Shown in pieces: positions 24,018 through 35,096 of a stretch of DNA of 64,000 bases. The notes under the pieces are model-generated. The model saw only the letters and a list, made by a program, of their open reading frames with translations, did no database searches and was not told the DNA's origin. Source of the DNA: Stenocarpella maydis (Eukaryota; Ascomycota; Sordariomycetes; Diaporthales; Diaporthaceae); assembly GCA_002270565.1 (NCBI GenBank), contig NQMI01000028.1:349550-413549 (forward strand), in the 5' to 3' direction. The number at the start of each line of letters is the position of its first letter. The first letter of the stretch is position 1. Made by a program: the position numbers and the translations under genes.

Positions 24018-26328
24018 CGACAGAAGCACCGAAAGGCTGGATCTACCGTCGATTTCCCAGGTACCGACCCGGGGTCAGGCTGATTTTCCATACTACAACG
24101 CACCGCGCCCAGCGTATATGCCCGAGAGGTTACCTGCCCTGCCTCCAGTCCACTCGCAGCAGGCATACTCAGCCAGCACGGGATCACCCCCCGGCAGCTC
24201 CCTCGGTTCTTCGACGAGCTCACACGCAGGGTCTCATTCCTCTTATACGTCAGCTGCCCCGTCAGTCGGAGCCAAAACACCCCCCACTCCGGTGTCTACA
24301 GAGTATCCTGCCATTCCAGGATCAGTCACTGCCGGAGGCGGCTACGAAGCATACCCAGCGATGAACCAGGCACCGCACCCAGATCCTAACAACATGTACT
24401 ATCCGCCACAACCGCATATGCCCGGAGGCTCTGCACCACCCCCGGTCACCTCGTCGATGGCCCATTATCCTAGTGCGCAACCTCCCCTGTTGCAGCCTGG
24501 CCCTGCACAGTACTCCGCGCCTCATCCATATTCTCAGTATGGATACGCAAATGGACTCACTTCTCCGCCCGCGGCTCCCGTGTCAGGTGGGATGCCACAA
24601 AACGTGCTCCCGCTCCCAGGGCAGCCTGGGATGCCCAACCAGTACAGCGGGTTTGATACCACTGGCCAAGTGGCGCCGCCAGGCATGAAACCCAGGGTTA
24701 CGGCAACGCTCTGGGAGGATGAGGGCAGCTTGTGTTTTCAGGTTGAGGCCAGAGGTATCTGTGTAGCGCGTAGAGAAGGTAGGCGCTCGCAATACATCAT
24801 GAGTCACATCGCATCAACACTAACCCTTTTGCAGACAATCACATGATCAATGGCACCAAGCTTCTAAATGTTGCTGGAATGACCCGCGGCAGACGGGATG
24901 GGATCTTGAAGAGCGAGAAGGTTCGCCACGTCGTGAAGATCGGGCCTATGCACCTGAAGGGTGTCTGGTACGCATACCATCAAGGCTGAAAAGACCCCTG
25001 AAGTGGGAACCATTTCTGACGGTGCAAACAGGATCCCTTTTGAGCGGGCCTTGGATTTCGCCAACAAGGAGAAGATCACCGAGTTGCTGTATCCCTTGTT
25101 TGTGCACAACATCGGTGCGCTGCTCTATCACCCTACGAACCAGAATCGGACAACACAAGTCATGCAGGCTGCGGAGCGTCGCAAACAGGAGCAGCAGACG
25201 CAAATGCGCAATGCACAGCCTCCGGCACCACTCCCGTCCCTCCAACAACAGACTCACCATCACTCAATGGGCCTCCCGCAACCTCCTCTGTCATCTCACG
25301 GCCGACCCTCGCTCGACCGTGCACACACCTTCCCTACGCCACCGACAAGTGCGTCCAGTGTGATGGGGAGCATGGGAGGAGAGAACTACCAATGGCCACA
25401 GCAACAGGGGATGAATGGCTCTCAAGGTACTCATTCCATATCCATCGATACTAGCCTTAGCAACACTCGCTCAATGCCCGCAACTCCAGCCACGACGCCT
25501 CCTGGAAGCAGCATACAGAGCATGTCTTCCTACCCACCTGCGACCCAGCCATACGACAACTCCCGGCAGTACAACGCCCCACCACTGCAGTCACCCTACC
25601 AGCCTGCAAACACCAGTCCGCAGGACCGCTCCATGTACACGCAGCAGAGCAACTACGTCAAGAGTGAGATGGGTCCACCCTCAAGTCGCCCTTCAATATC
25701 AGGTCTGCCAACCGATCAGGACAACAAGCCGGCCAACGGCTACTCGAGTCAAGCCAGTGAGCATGTGACCCAACAAGGCCCCGATGACGAGGCAGACCAC
25801 GAGCACGAGGCCGAATACACACATGATCGGAGCACATACGACACGGGTAACAGCCAGTACAACTACAGCGCTCCACCTCTTGCCCCCATCCAGTCTGACC
25901 ACCCCCATCTTTCTCCCGAGATGGCCGGGTCTGCAGGCCACCAGGCAGCCTCTGGCCGGTCGACGCCGCGGAGCGCCGCCCCACCTCAGGCGTACTACCA
26001 GCAACAGGGCTACAACACGTCACCGCGAACGTCAACGCAGCCCAGCATGTACAACGTCGTGAGCAATGACAGGGGCACCACAAATGGCGACTACGCATCG
26101 CATGCCGATATGAACAACTCGATGCAGAACGGCTACGCGCCTGCGCCCATGAACGGCACATCTGGCGGGATGAAGCGTGGCCGGGACGATGACGAGGAGC
26201 AACGGCCCTTGAGCGGCGGCCCCGGTATGGACATGAAGCGGCGGAAGACGCTGGCACTGGATACGACGCCCGCGCAGGGTGTGTACCAGCCTGCACCTGC
26301 GGTTGCCGCTCCCACACGGCGACGCTAG
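24010..26328 (+). CDS. stuA: APSES transcription factor, StuA/Asm-1 type
   Basis: Three exons, 24010-24778, 24835-24967 and 25032-26328, encode 732 aa. Both introns are short (56 and 64 nt). The first junction restores [15 protein letters not shown]; the second restores [15 protein letters not shown]. The APSES DNA-binding domain spans about residues 226-337, with [14 protein letters not shown] and [19 protein letters not shown], essentially the StuA consensus. It is flanked by Pro/Gln/Ser-rich regions. The C-terminus has [10 protein letters not shown] followed by MKRRKT, a bipartite nuclear signal. The family controls conidiophore morphogenesis, sexual development and secondary metabolism through a bHLH-like fold. 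Start choice is uncertain: Met118 (24361, MNQAPHPD) resembles the start of known Fusarium proteins, while 24010 adds a coherent Pro/Ser-rich extension beginning [17 protein letters not shown] long gene-free upstream region and upstream ORFs suggest complex regulation. Confidence 0.93.
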
Positions 26329-29300
26329 GACTTGGGTGATGTGGCGTGTGCGTTTACCACATTCTTGACTGCGGCCTGGGTTTTAAAACGATAGAGGCGT
26401 TGTGGCAGTTCTTTTCGGGCGTTCGAACTGATGAATGACGGAATGGCTAATGCTCAAAACACACACGACTGTGGTCTATACCGACGGCCCCAACTCGACC
26501 TGGAGAATCAACGCCAGAACACTCCCTTCTCGTTCCTGGCTTCCGGCCAACATTTGTATTCCCCCCCCCCATTGCCTCCTTTTCACTTTGACCTGGCGCC
26601 ACAAACGGCACCTCAGCAAGCAAGCACACATACGATTCATCGACATGTTCCGCTCTGCACCAGACGCGATGATGACGCTCACGACACGCGGAAAGAAAAG
26701 TATCATTTCCGAACAACTTTGTGTTAAACCCCTACCATGATGGATGTACACGGTTGACGAATTATGGAACATGCATGAGAGGTCTTATCACCGCGACAGA
26801 GAGGAGAGAACCTTGTCATCTGCATTTCCCGGCTGGCAGCATTAGGAGGACGGGAGAGGTGAACCGCGTGCCTCGCCAGTTTCCCCCTTGTTGGATGTTC
26901 ACCTACATTTAAGCTGTTCTTCTCAGCAAGCCAACCGCGACCGCATCTTCTCCTCTCCTGCTCTTTCTATGTTTCGTGCGAGGCAAGCAGATCTACAGCG
27001 CCGAGCTGTAGCCTACGGCCGGCCAGAAATGGCAGGGACAGCCGGGCGAGTCGGCAGCATATCTCGGGGGCCGAACTCGACGGACCATCGCCTTGTCTAT
27101 CCAAAGGGCCAGGCGGCCATTGGGGGCGCCCGGTAGGAATGGCGGTGGCGTGCGCAACGCCCGCCCGAGCTTCGAGGCCTCTCTGAGCCGAGGTCTGTGG
27201 GTCGTCATGTCACGCCACCACGACAACTTTTTGCCTTGTTGGCGGCTTCTTTTCATTTTCATTCTTGTCTCGAAATCGGCCACCGGTGATGACTTAACGA
27301 CACATTTGATTCTACTCAATGACACCGAAAAGCAGTGAGTTATTGTTTTTGCAGGGGAGACAGGAGATGCGGGAGGGACAGGTGTGCATTTGGTAGGCTA
27401 GTGTGGGCTGAAGGGAAGGAGTCGGGGGGACGTGGTGACACAGACGAAAACCACACCCCCCTTTCCACCCTCTCTCATACCTCAAGAGAAAGACTTTTCC
27501 ACAGTTTTGCTGCTGTGTCTGGATATGGAACCTGTTGAAGCCGACCTCTTCTGGCCGGCGGGGTTATCCCCGGCAGCACAACATCTCATGTAACGAGCTT
27601 ATGACAGGGTGGGGGTTAACTTATTCTTTCTCATGTTTTCCTCATTTTCTTCTTTTCAACACCTGCTCTGTGGTTTTTTTTTCTTTTCTTATGGTGATTT
27701 GTGACGGCGGGAGGATGGGAGGGAGGAGGGAGGGAGGAGGGAGGGAAAAAAGGCCCCTCCTGCTGGGCACTCTTTTTTCGACTCTCTTTCTTTTTCCTTC
27801 TTGGGAGAAACCAAGTGACAAATACAAACAAGAACTAGACGATTTGAAAATTACCATTAATGTGTCATAAACTGCTCTCCGTCCCACTGCCTGCCTTTTT
27901 TGTGAGTGACTTAATTGTGTAAGGCGGTGCTTGCCCGTAGACTCCGTTCCGAGTTGTCTGTGTGTAATAGTGATGCATAACACGACTGGGCACCGCAGGG
28001 CCAATGTGTATATCTACATGTAAATCCACCCCCTGAGGCTGCTTTGTTGGTTGTTCTGATGGTGGTTGTGAAGGCGTTCACTGGCATTCCAAGCATTAGA
28101 AGGTTGGTTGGCGGGCGCGGGACGGGACACGGGATACGGGAGCGTGCGGACCTGAGATGCGTGCGAAACAACGGTTCCCCCGCTGTCCCTACCATGTACC
28201 CGTTTTTTTCTTTGTTCCTTTGTCACCTTTCTCTCCCTCCCTACCTACATACCTGGCCTGGGGGTTCTAGAAAGCCACGCCTGCCTATCGCCTTCTCTGC
28301 ATTCCAAGCGTGGCGTTCTTTTAGTCTGCACATCGGGGGTTGACGTGTTTTCCATTTCATCTCATTTATTAGCTGCGCGTACATGTGTCATTTTCTTTGT
28401 TCCCCAGGTCGGCCATCCCCGGATAGGGCAGATATTGCGCTTCCCTCCTTTGTGTCCGCCTGAGGTGGTGCTTGGGTGGTATTGCGCAGGCGACCTGGAT
28501 TGGCTGAGGCATATGCTTCTGTGCGGGTGTTTCGAGATGTCTTGTGTGTGTTTTGGTAGTCGTCGCCGGGCCTAGTCGGGGGGAGGGGGGTCGCAAGAGG
28601 TGATGGGGCATACAAATGTACCCGTTGTCTTTTCAGACATGTTGGTTGTTATTTGTTTCGTGGATGACGGGCCATCCATGTTGGGGTCTGCGGAATTCAT
28701 GTCATGTGTTGGGTGCATGTGTCTCTGTGTGCGTGCGTGTGCCTTGCATATACAAGTAATGCATGTGGACAGCCGTTGGAGCCGTCAGCCTGGTCTGAAT
28801 TGAGTCGTATTTGCATTGCATCATGTGCGTGTTGGATTGGATGTATGCATGTCTCCCACATCTGTCAGTGGTGTGCAGTAGTGGTAGTAAACGTGCATGC
28901 ATTACCGTGCCACGTTATGTTTATTTGTTTTGACGGAACCGTGTTTCCCCTCACCCGTCGCCAATGGGTTGGCTTCCTGGCTGATAAACCAGGCCCATGA
29001 ACAACATAAGATGATGTGATGATATAACTGATGCTAATGATATATGAGATGGAGGAACAAACAGCAGCAGCCTTGGAAAACTAGCAGGACGGCATGGACG
29101 CACGTGCCACCCTTCATTCCGTTCCGCTGTCTTTTGGTTTATCGTCCGTTGCCGTGCCGATGGCCCCCTCTCTTGTTGCTCTTGGGATGGCTCCCACAGC
29201 TGCGCTACTCTCATCCCTGCAGCAGTACTAAGTAGCAGTAGTATTGGCCCGGGAGAGGGAGAGGAGAGAGCGGAGGGGGGGGGGCCAAAGGGGCGGAGAG

Positions 29301-30013
29301 GGAATTGGGGGTGCCCTCCACCGGTGATGATGGCAGTAGCTAAGCTGATGGCCTTAGGGTCTGAAGATGCATGTTTGTGTGTGTCTTTTGTCGCCTCGTC
29401 TGCCGGAGGAACCTTGGAAGGCGTAGGTGGTAGACCCTGATGCTTTTGCTCCGTCTCGTCCTGTCGCGTCACCCGTCAAAGCGCAAAAGACGCCAGATCC
29501 AACCCCTTCGCTCTCCATCCCACTCTTGCTCCTTGCACCTTGACCTGAACACTCGGCCCTCACTCTCCCTCCCTGCCGCCGCGTCCCTCCTGGCTCCTCT
29601 AATCTAATCTAACGGGCACCGCACTAATTAACCCATACCCATAACCACCCACTTCTTACATTGCGCCCTACCACCACCACCCGGTCTGTGTGTGCCTGTC
29701 CGGTTGCACCCCCGACTTACGCCACCCCTATTGATCGCCCCAGATCCCCAGGGCTCCAGAGGCCAGAGGCCAGACGGGACAGGGCCGGCGCGATACACAG
29801 GAGACGAGACGGGACGAGGCGAGGCGAGGCGAGCGACAAGTCGAGAGGACCAGCCATATTCGATTGCCCACTTTCGATATTCCCGCGTCTGTCACTAGTC
29901 GACTCGAACGATCCCTTCGGTCACAAAATAACATAACACAAACACAGCACCCAAGACAGCACACCCACCCACACACTCGCCCTGTGCAGCCAGCCCCAGC
30001 TGTGCACCCGCCC
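26329..30013. other. Intergenic, no supported gene
   Basis: The 3' flank of the stuA-like gene and the 5' flank of the coiled-coil gene, both on the plus strand. It contains purine-rich GGGAGGA repeats near 27716-27746, G runs near 29274-29283, and a CA-rich leader just before 30014. No domain-bearing frame was seen. Confidence 0.5.
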
Positions 30014-32440
30014 ATGGGCTCTCCTCTCTCGCCAATGCACCACGCGGCACCTAATGGTTCTGCCACGTACGTCGACGACATGGAAGACCAATTCGAGGAC
30101 GCCCTCGAGTCCCATACCCACTCATCCCCCTCCCAACAGCGCCGCTCCACCGGCGCCGACAGCCTGGATGGCGCCAGCTCACCCTTTGTCGCCAGCGTCG
30201 ACGGCCAGAGCCAGTCCTCCAACCAGGAGAACCTCTCGCCCTCAAAGGAAAAGCGCCGCTCCAGGATCATGTCCGGCTCCGAGATCTCGCCCCTCAAGAT
30301 GCTGCAGCGCTCCAGCACCGACGGCCCAATACCAGAGGCTGACGAGAAGCTGGCCCCGCCCGCCCCAAAGAGCCCGCGCAAGTCCGTCTCTCCCATGCGC
30401 CGCTTCCCCGTCAAGATAAACAACTCCTCCATCGACTCCACCCCGAGATCCCGACCGCAGTCCATGCATGCTGCACCGCGGGAGCGCCAGATGAGCCTTT
30501 CCGAGGACCCATCGCCGCCCGCCCCGCCTGCAGCCACAACCACAAACGGGACCACCCACGAGAAGGACATGACCCTGGAGGAGGCTATTGCACAGAACCC
30601 GGGCGTAAGACAAGCGATCGAGATATTCGAGGACTCCATCAGCAGCATAGATGATGATGACGAGGACGATGACGACAACGACAGCCGTCTTGAGGGGGAG
30701 CGTGGCACCGTCAAGGGCCCTATGGACGCCCAGACGCCCCCGAGCGACAGCCAGGACGAGACCGCAGGCGACGAGACCATGTTGAGCACCTTTAGCAATT
30801 TCTCTGCCATCCCCAACATGACCACCTTTGCCCGCCTCGGCGGCCGCACGCCAACTCAGATAGCACGCGAGGACCCACGCCGCGAGTCCAACTCCACTAA
30901 CCTGCTTGACTTTACCGACAACCTGCGCTTCCCCGGCGGAGGCCGTACCTCCCCCACAAAAAACCTTAGCATGGCAGACGCGAAAAAGACCCCCCAACGA
31001 CAAAACATCGCGAACCTGCTGGACTTTGACATCCCTCCAATGCCCACCCCACGCAGCCTCCCGAGCATCAGTGCCCGGGAGCTCGAGAGCCTCAAGTCCA
31101 ACTTCATGTCCGAGATCAGCAGCCTCAGGGCAACCCTGAGCGGCAAGGATGCCGAGGTCATCTCGCTGAAGACGGCCGTGGCCGAGGCCGAGAAGCGCGC
31201 CGGCGAGACCATGGAACACCTCCGCGAGGAGCGCAGCATGAGGGAGCAGTACAGCGAGGAGAAGGACATGTGGGAGAAGCGCGGCCGCGAGATGGAGACT
31301 GTGCTGCGCCAGGTGAAGGAGGAGATTATGAAGACGAACAGGGAACGCGAGGAATTCGAGTCCAAGCTCGAGGAGTCGGAGGGCCGCCGCGAGGCCGCCG
31401 AGATGATGGCCCAGGAGGCAGAGGCGAGGATGGCCTCCATGCGCGCACGCGAGGCCAGCGCCGAGGCCGCGGCCTCCCCAGGCGGCCTCAAGAGCCCCGG
31501 CAGCCGTGCGTCCCAGCGCGAGATAGAGATCGCGGTGGAAAAGGTGGCTAGGGAGCTCCACGCCGCGTACAAGAAGAAGCACGAGGACAAGGTTGCCGCG
31601 CTCAAGAAGACGTACGAGAGCCGCTGGGACAAGAAGCTGAGGGAGCTCGAGGGCCGCATCGAGGATCTGACCAAGGAGAACGAGGAGCTCAAGCTCGGGC
31701 GCGACGCCACCATGACCAAGGCCGAGTTCGAGAGGGCCGCCGTCGAGGAGGAGCGCAAGGCCCAGGCCATCAGGGACTCGGCCCAGATCAAGGAGCTGCA
31801 GGCCGAGGTAGAGAAGCTCGAGGCGGTAGTCCGTACCGTCCAGGACGACAACGCCGACCTGAGGCAGCAGCTCGAGAGCGAGCGCGTCGAGAAGGGCGAG
31901 CTGGTCACGCTGGCCGAGGAGCTGATGCAGGTGCAGGCCCAGCAGCAGGCCGCCGCCGCACAGCAGCAACAGCAAGAGCGCGAACAGCAGCAGCAGCAGC
32001 AGCAGCAGAAGCAACAGTACGAGCAGCCGCCGCAGCTCCACGTCCCCTCCGCGACGCCCAAGCGCGTGGCGCAGCGAGCCTCCGCACCCGTGCCGGCCAG
32101 GAACAACACCACCGGCGGCGGCTTCTCGCGGCCCTCGACCGTGACCCCCAAGAAGGCTGGCGCCAGCCCGAGTGGCATCCCCGGCACGACCAAGCCCGGC
32201 TACCGTAACAGCATGATCGGGCGCCCGGGCGGCGGCGGCCCGCCCCCACTCTCGGGGCTCAAGCCACCTGGGCAGCAGTCCAAGATCGGCGGCGGCGGCG
32301 TCGTCGGCGTGGCGCCCGCGCACGGCCGGACGCAGAGCAACGTCAGCGGCATCGCGAGGCCCGGCAGCGGGCTCGCCAGGCCGGGAGGGCTGATGAACTC
32401 CATCCAGCAGATGGGGAACTACCGCGGGCGCGGGGACTAG
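30014..32440 (+). CDS. Long coiled-coil protein with SxIP motif, probable microtubule/spindle-pole factor
   Basis: A single exon of 808 aa. The first ATG of the open frame is at 30014, downstream of a CA-rich leader. Residues 1-350 are Ser/Pro-rich and disordered, with an acidic Asp run near 215-222, a TFARLGGRTPTQ segment and two NLLDF motifs. Residues about 350-640 are almost continuous heptad-like coiled coil (Glu/Lys/Arg/Ala-rich). A Gln-rich block follows. The tail is basic and Ser/Pro/Gly-rich and contains SGIP at 720-723, an SxIP motif of the kind that binds EB1/Mal3 at microtubule ends. Similar fungal proteins are often labelled M-protein-repeat or spindle-pole-body coiled-coil proteins (compare Aspergillus SNAD). 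That assignment is by architecture only. The cytoskeletal role is inferred. Confidence 0.75.
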   Translation: MGSPLSPMHHAAPNGSATYVDDMEDQFEDALESHTHSSPSQQRRSTGADSLDGASSPFVASVDGQSQSSNQENLSPSKEKRRSRIMSGSEISPLKMLQRSSTDGPIPEADEKLAPPAPKSPRKSVSPMRRFPVKINNSSIDSTPRSRPQSMHAAPRERQMSLSEDPSPPAPPAATTTNGTTHEKDMTLEEAIAQNPGVRQAIEIFEDSISSIDDDDEDDDDNDSRLEGERGTVKGPMDAQTPPSDSQDETAGDETMLSTFSNFSAIPNMTTFARLGGRTPTQIAREDPRRESNSTNLLDFTDNLRFPGGGRTSPTKNLSMADAKKTPQRQNIANLLDFDIPPMPTPRSLPSISARELESLKSNFMSEISSLRATLSGKDAEVISLKTAVAEAEKRAGETMEHLREERSMREQYSEEKDMWEKRGREMETVLRQVKEEIMKTNREREEFESKLEESEGRREAAEMMAQEAEARMASMRAREASAEAAASPGGLKSPGSRASQREIEIAVEKVARELHAAYKKKHEDKVAALKKTYESRWDKKLRELEGRIEDLTKENEELKLGRDATMTKAEFERAAVEEERKAQAIRDSAQIKELQAEVEKLEAVVRTVQDDNADLRQQLESERVEKGELVTLAEELMQVQAQQQAAAAQQQQQEREQQQQQQQQKQQYEQPPQLHVPSATPKRVAQRASAPVPARNNTTGGGFSRPSTVTPKKAGASPSGIPGTTKPGYRNSMIGRPGGGGPPPLSGLKPPGQQSKIGGGGVVGVAPAHGRTQSNVSGIARPGSGLARPGGLMNSIQQMGNYRGRGD

Positions 32441-34457
32441 GGAGCGTCGCGCCGGCCTGCGTCTTGGAATCGCTGATGGGGGATGGCCTAGTAGCAGTGG
32501 AGCAGGGCATGGAGTTGCGAGAGAGCGGTTAGCAGGTGATATTGCGGTGCGCTGAATATTTTATTGTTGTGCAGCAGCAGCAGCAGCCGTGCGTGCCTGC
32601 GTGCCTGCGTGCCTGCGTGCACAGGGAGCCCTTGACGGGCTTGATGACTATGATATGATGTCGTTATGAAAGGGAGAAAGAGACCCCGGAATGGATTGCT
32701 GGCGTGATGCGTGTCTTACCACACAAGCACCTTTTATGCGTTTTGCTGAGTAGAGGAGAGCAGGTGGAAGTAGAGTGGCGGGTAGCGAGTGAGCGAGCGA
32801 ACGAGTGCAGCAAGGAAGCGAAAGATCAGACCAAAAGTGCCCCCCTCGGTGCAGAAATTGCCTAACAGGGCGGACAGAGTGTGATACCGGACAGAGACTG
32901 GATTCCAGGTGTGCACCCACGCGCACATACATCGTGGTGATTCGCCGGACGGATCGACTGTACATAGAGAGGATACTTGAGCGAGCCGACACTGCCCGGC
33001 CCCCTCCTCATCGGGGCCTTCTTTGGGTAGCCAGTCAGTCAACTTGGAGTTTCTCTGTCGATCACCCCAAACCATCCCACTTTTCTTTTCTTTTTCTTTT
33101 TCTTTCTCTGTTTTTGTTTTTTATTTTCATTTTTAATTTTTTTTTTAAAAAAAATTTCTTTCTTCGAAGCACCTTCAGGATACCTACGTACTAACTTGCA
33201 CTACTTGTTCTATCCTGGGGCCCGGCCCTTCTTATTGGTGATTACCGTTGGTCCCTTTTGCCTGCATGCCGCTTGTTTCCCGCTCCTAAGTACCTACCCC
33301 CTGGGTGTTTGTGTATATGTCTATATGTATTTATGTTGTTACATGTACATGGCATATGTTTTTGCTGGGACGGGTGCATGGTGGTTGAGGACTCTGGCTA
33401 GCTGGCTGGCGTTTGGGACCTAGGTATGTTCCGGGTTTGTGGCTTGGGCTGCTGGTTCGTGTCGGCGACGATGTTCGGGCAGGCCCTGTGGGCTTGCTCT
33501 GTATCGTTTACTGGAGGCGGGGAGGTAATTGATAGGGGGTACAAGTAACTAGTGAAGAGAATCGAACAGTATCGGGGTGATCAAGGTTGTTCATGGACTG
33601 GCACGCTGTCGTGCCCGCCTGCCCCCGCGAGGAACCGTGCTCCACCATTGGAGCTGCTTCTGCGTCTGTGACGTCCGGTTGGCCCCGTGGGTGGCTCTGA
33701 AGTGGACTGCGTTTGGTGGCGAGACCATATATGCGGTTCGTCTCCCCTGTGCCCACCCCACACGGCCGAGAAAGTTCTATGAGGCATGTATTCGTCGAGG
33801 AGCGAGGCAAGTGTCAAGTGCCCTACGACGGAGCTCGATAGCTCGTTCAGTGTAGAACGAAAACCACATATCTGTGTATTGTCCACGCTTGTCTGAGAAT
33901 ATGTTGGATTTGATGTACATACATAGTCTTCACGGTCTTAGTATGGGCTCGGGCGGGAAGAAAAGCGCGTATTGGGTATTCCCCCCCACCCCCCTCCGCC
34001 CCCAACAAGAAAAAAAAAGTCACTACCTAGGTACGCTCTAGACAAGACACAAAGGTGATCGTGTCTTTCTGTCGCGTATGCGTCTGGCACGGCAAAATCA
34101 CTCCACGCTGATGCCAGTGAGTACCCCGGCTTCTGCCCAGTGCTCACCGCAGTGTTGCTCATCCAGGAAGGACATATCGTTCAAGCCTAAGCTCTGTGTC
34201 CTTGAGTCTCTTGTCGAGCTGCTCTTGCAGGTGTTGACGCGTAAGAGAGGATTCCCACTGAACGAAAAGAGGGAATTTACTTGTCAACAGCGTGAGAGAC
34301 TTGATGAACCCAAAGTGCGATCCGCCATGCCAATTGATTCCCCAGAGAGGTCGGTCTCCATGTCGGATGTCGACGGCAAGTAGTCCATGAGTCTCTCGCC
34401 CAGCTACCAACCGCCCGAGCACGAAAACGCGCCCTGGTGCGTTCACATTATCGATGG
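32441..34457. other. Intergenic, pyrimidine tract, no supported gene
   Basis: The 3' flank of the coiled-coil gene. GTGCCTGC units occur near 32588-32618. A long T/C tract ends in a T run followed by an A run (33078-33154). Short runs of C or A occur near 33980-34017. No coding frame is convincing. Confidence 0.5.
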
Positions 34458-34946
34458 TTAGAGTGCGAGGTCGATGAGGCTTCTGGGCAGAAATTCGTAG
34501 GATGCTTGAGGCAACTGCAAGTAGGTGGGGTCTAGGTGTTCCTCAGAACGAGGCATTTTGTTGATGAAGGACATGTAGTTTTTGGCCATCGACGACGCGC
34601 AAATCTTTAGACTGAAGACGGGGATGGGGAGTCGGTGGTTCAAAAATGGCTTGTTCATGGCGGTAATCCTTTCGATGTCACGACGGTGGATGACTGTGAT
34701 AAATCCATCTGAGGCTTGTCGAACCTGTTTGTTCATGTCTTCTGCCAAGCGAGAAATGACTACTAGGAAGAGCCAATTCTCGTCCCCGATTTGAGGAAGA
34801 AGACTGAGATCCAAAAATGACCGGAATGTAGGATATAAAGGGCGGCGGCCTGATCTCGATGCAGTGGCGAGATAGCTATTCTCTGCATTATGAATCTCCA
34901 CACGATTGACACTGGTATATCGATCGTTGCGGATGAGGCTACTCAA
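34458..34946 (-). pseudogene. Unrecognised open frame, possible gene remnant
   Basis: A minus-strand frame of roughly 160-180 codons without a convincing ATG start. Its composition is protein-like (LFLVVISRLAEDMNKQ, FLNHRLPIPVFSLKICASS). It lies directly downstream of, and on the same strand as, the broken bromodomain-like gene, and is preceded by a plausible acceptor (GTGTTTAG, ending near 35008). It may be a further exon or piece of that decayed gene, or an independent relic. I recognise no family. Confidence 0.25.
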
Positions 34947-35096
34947 CAGGCGATCGAATCCGTGCTTATCAGCATCGGAAGCGGGCTGTTGGGTCGTGGT
35001 TTCCTAAACACTGGCAGTCTTCCAGAAATGATGTGTCTGTCTCCTTATGACCATCGTTGGATCTACTGTACAGCAACCTATGGTACCGTCCCAAAC

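Noticed and set aside
30242..32323. Very long minus-strand frames opposite the coiled-coil gene
   Set aside because: Antisense openness follows from G/C third positions of the real gene; the translations are Leu/Arg/Gly-rich and domainless.
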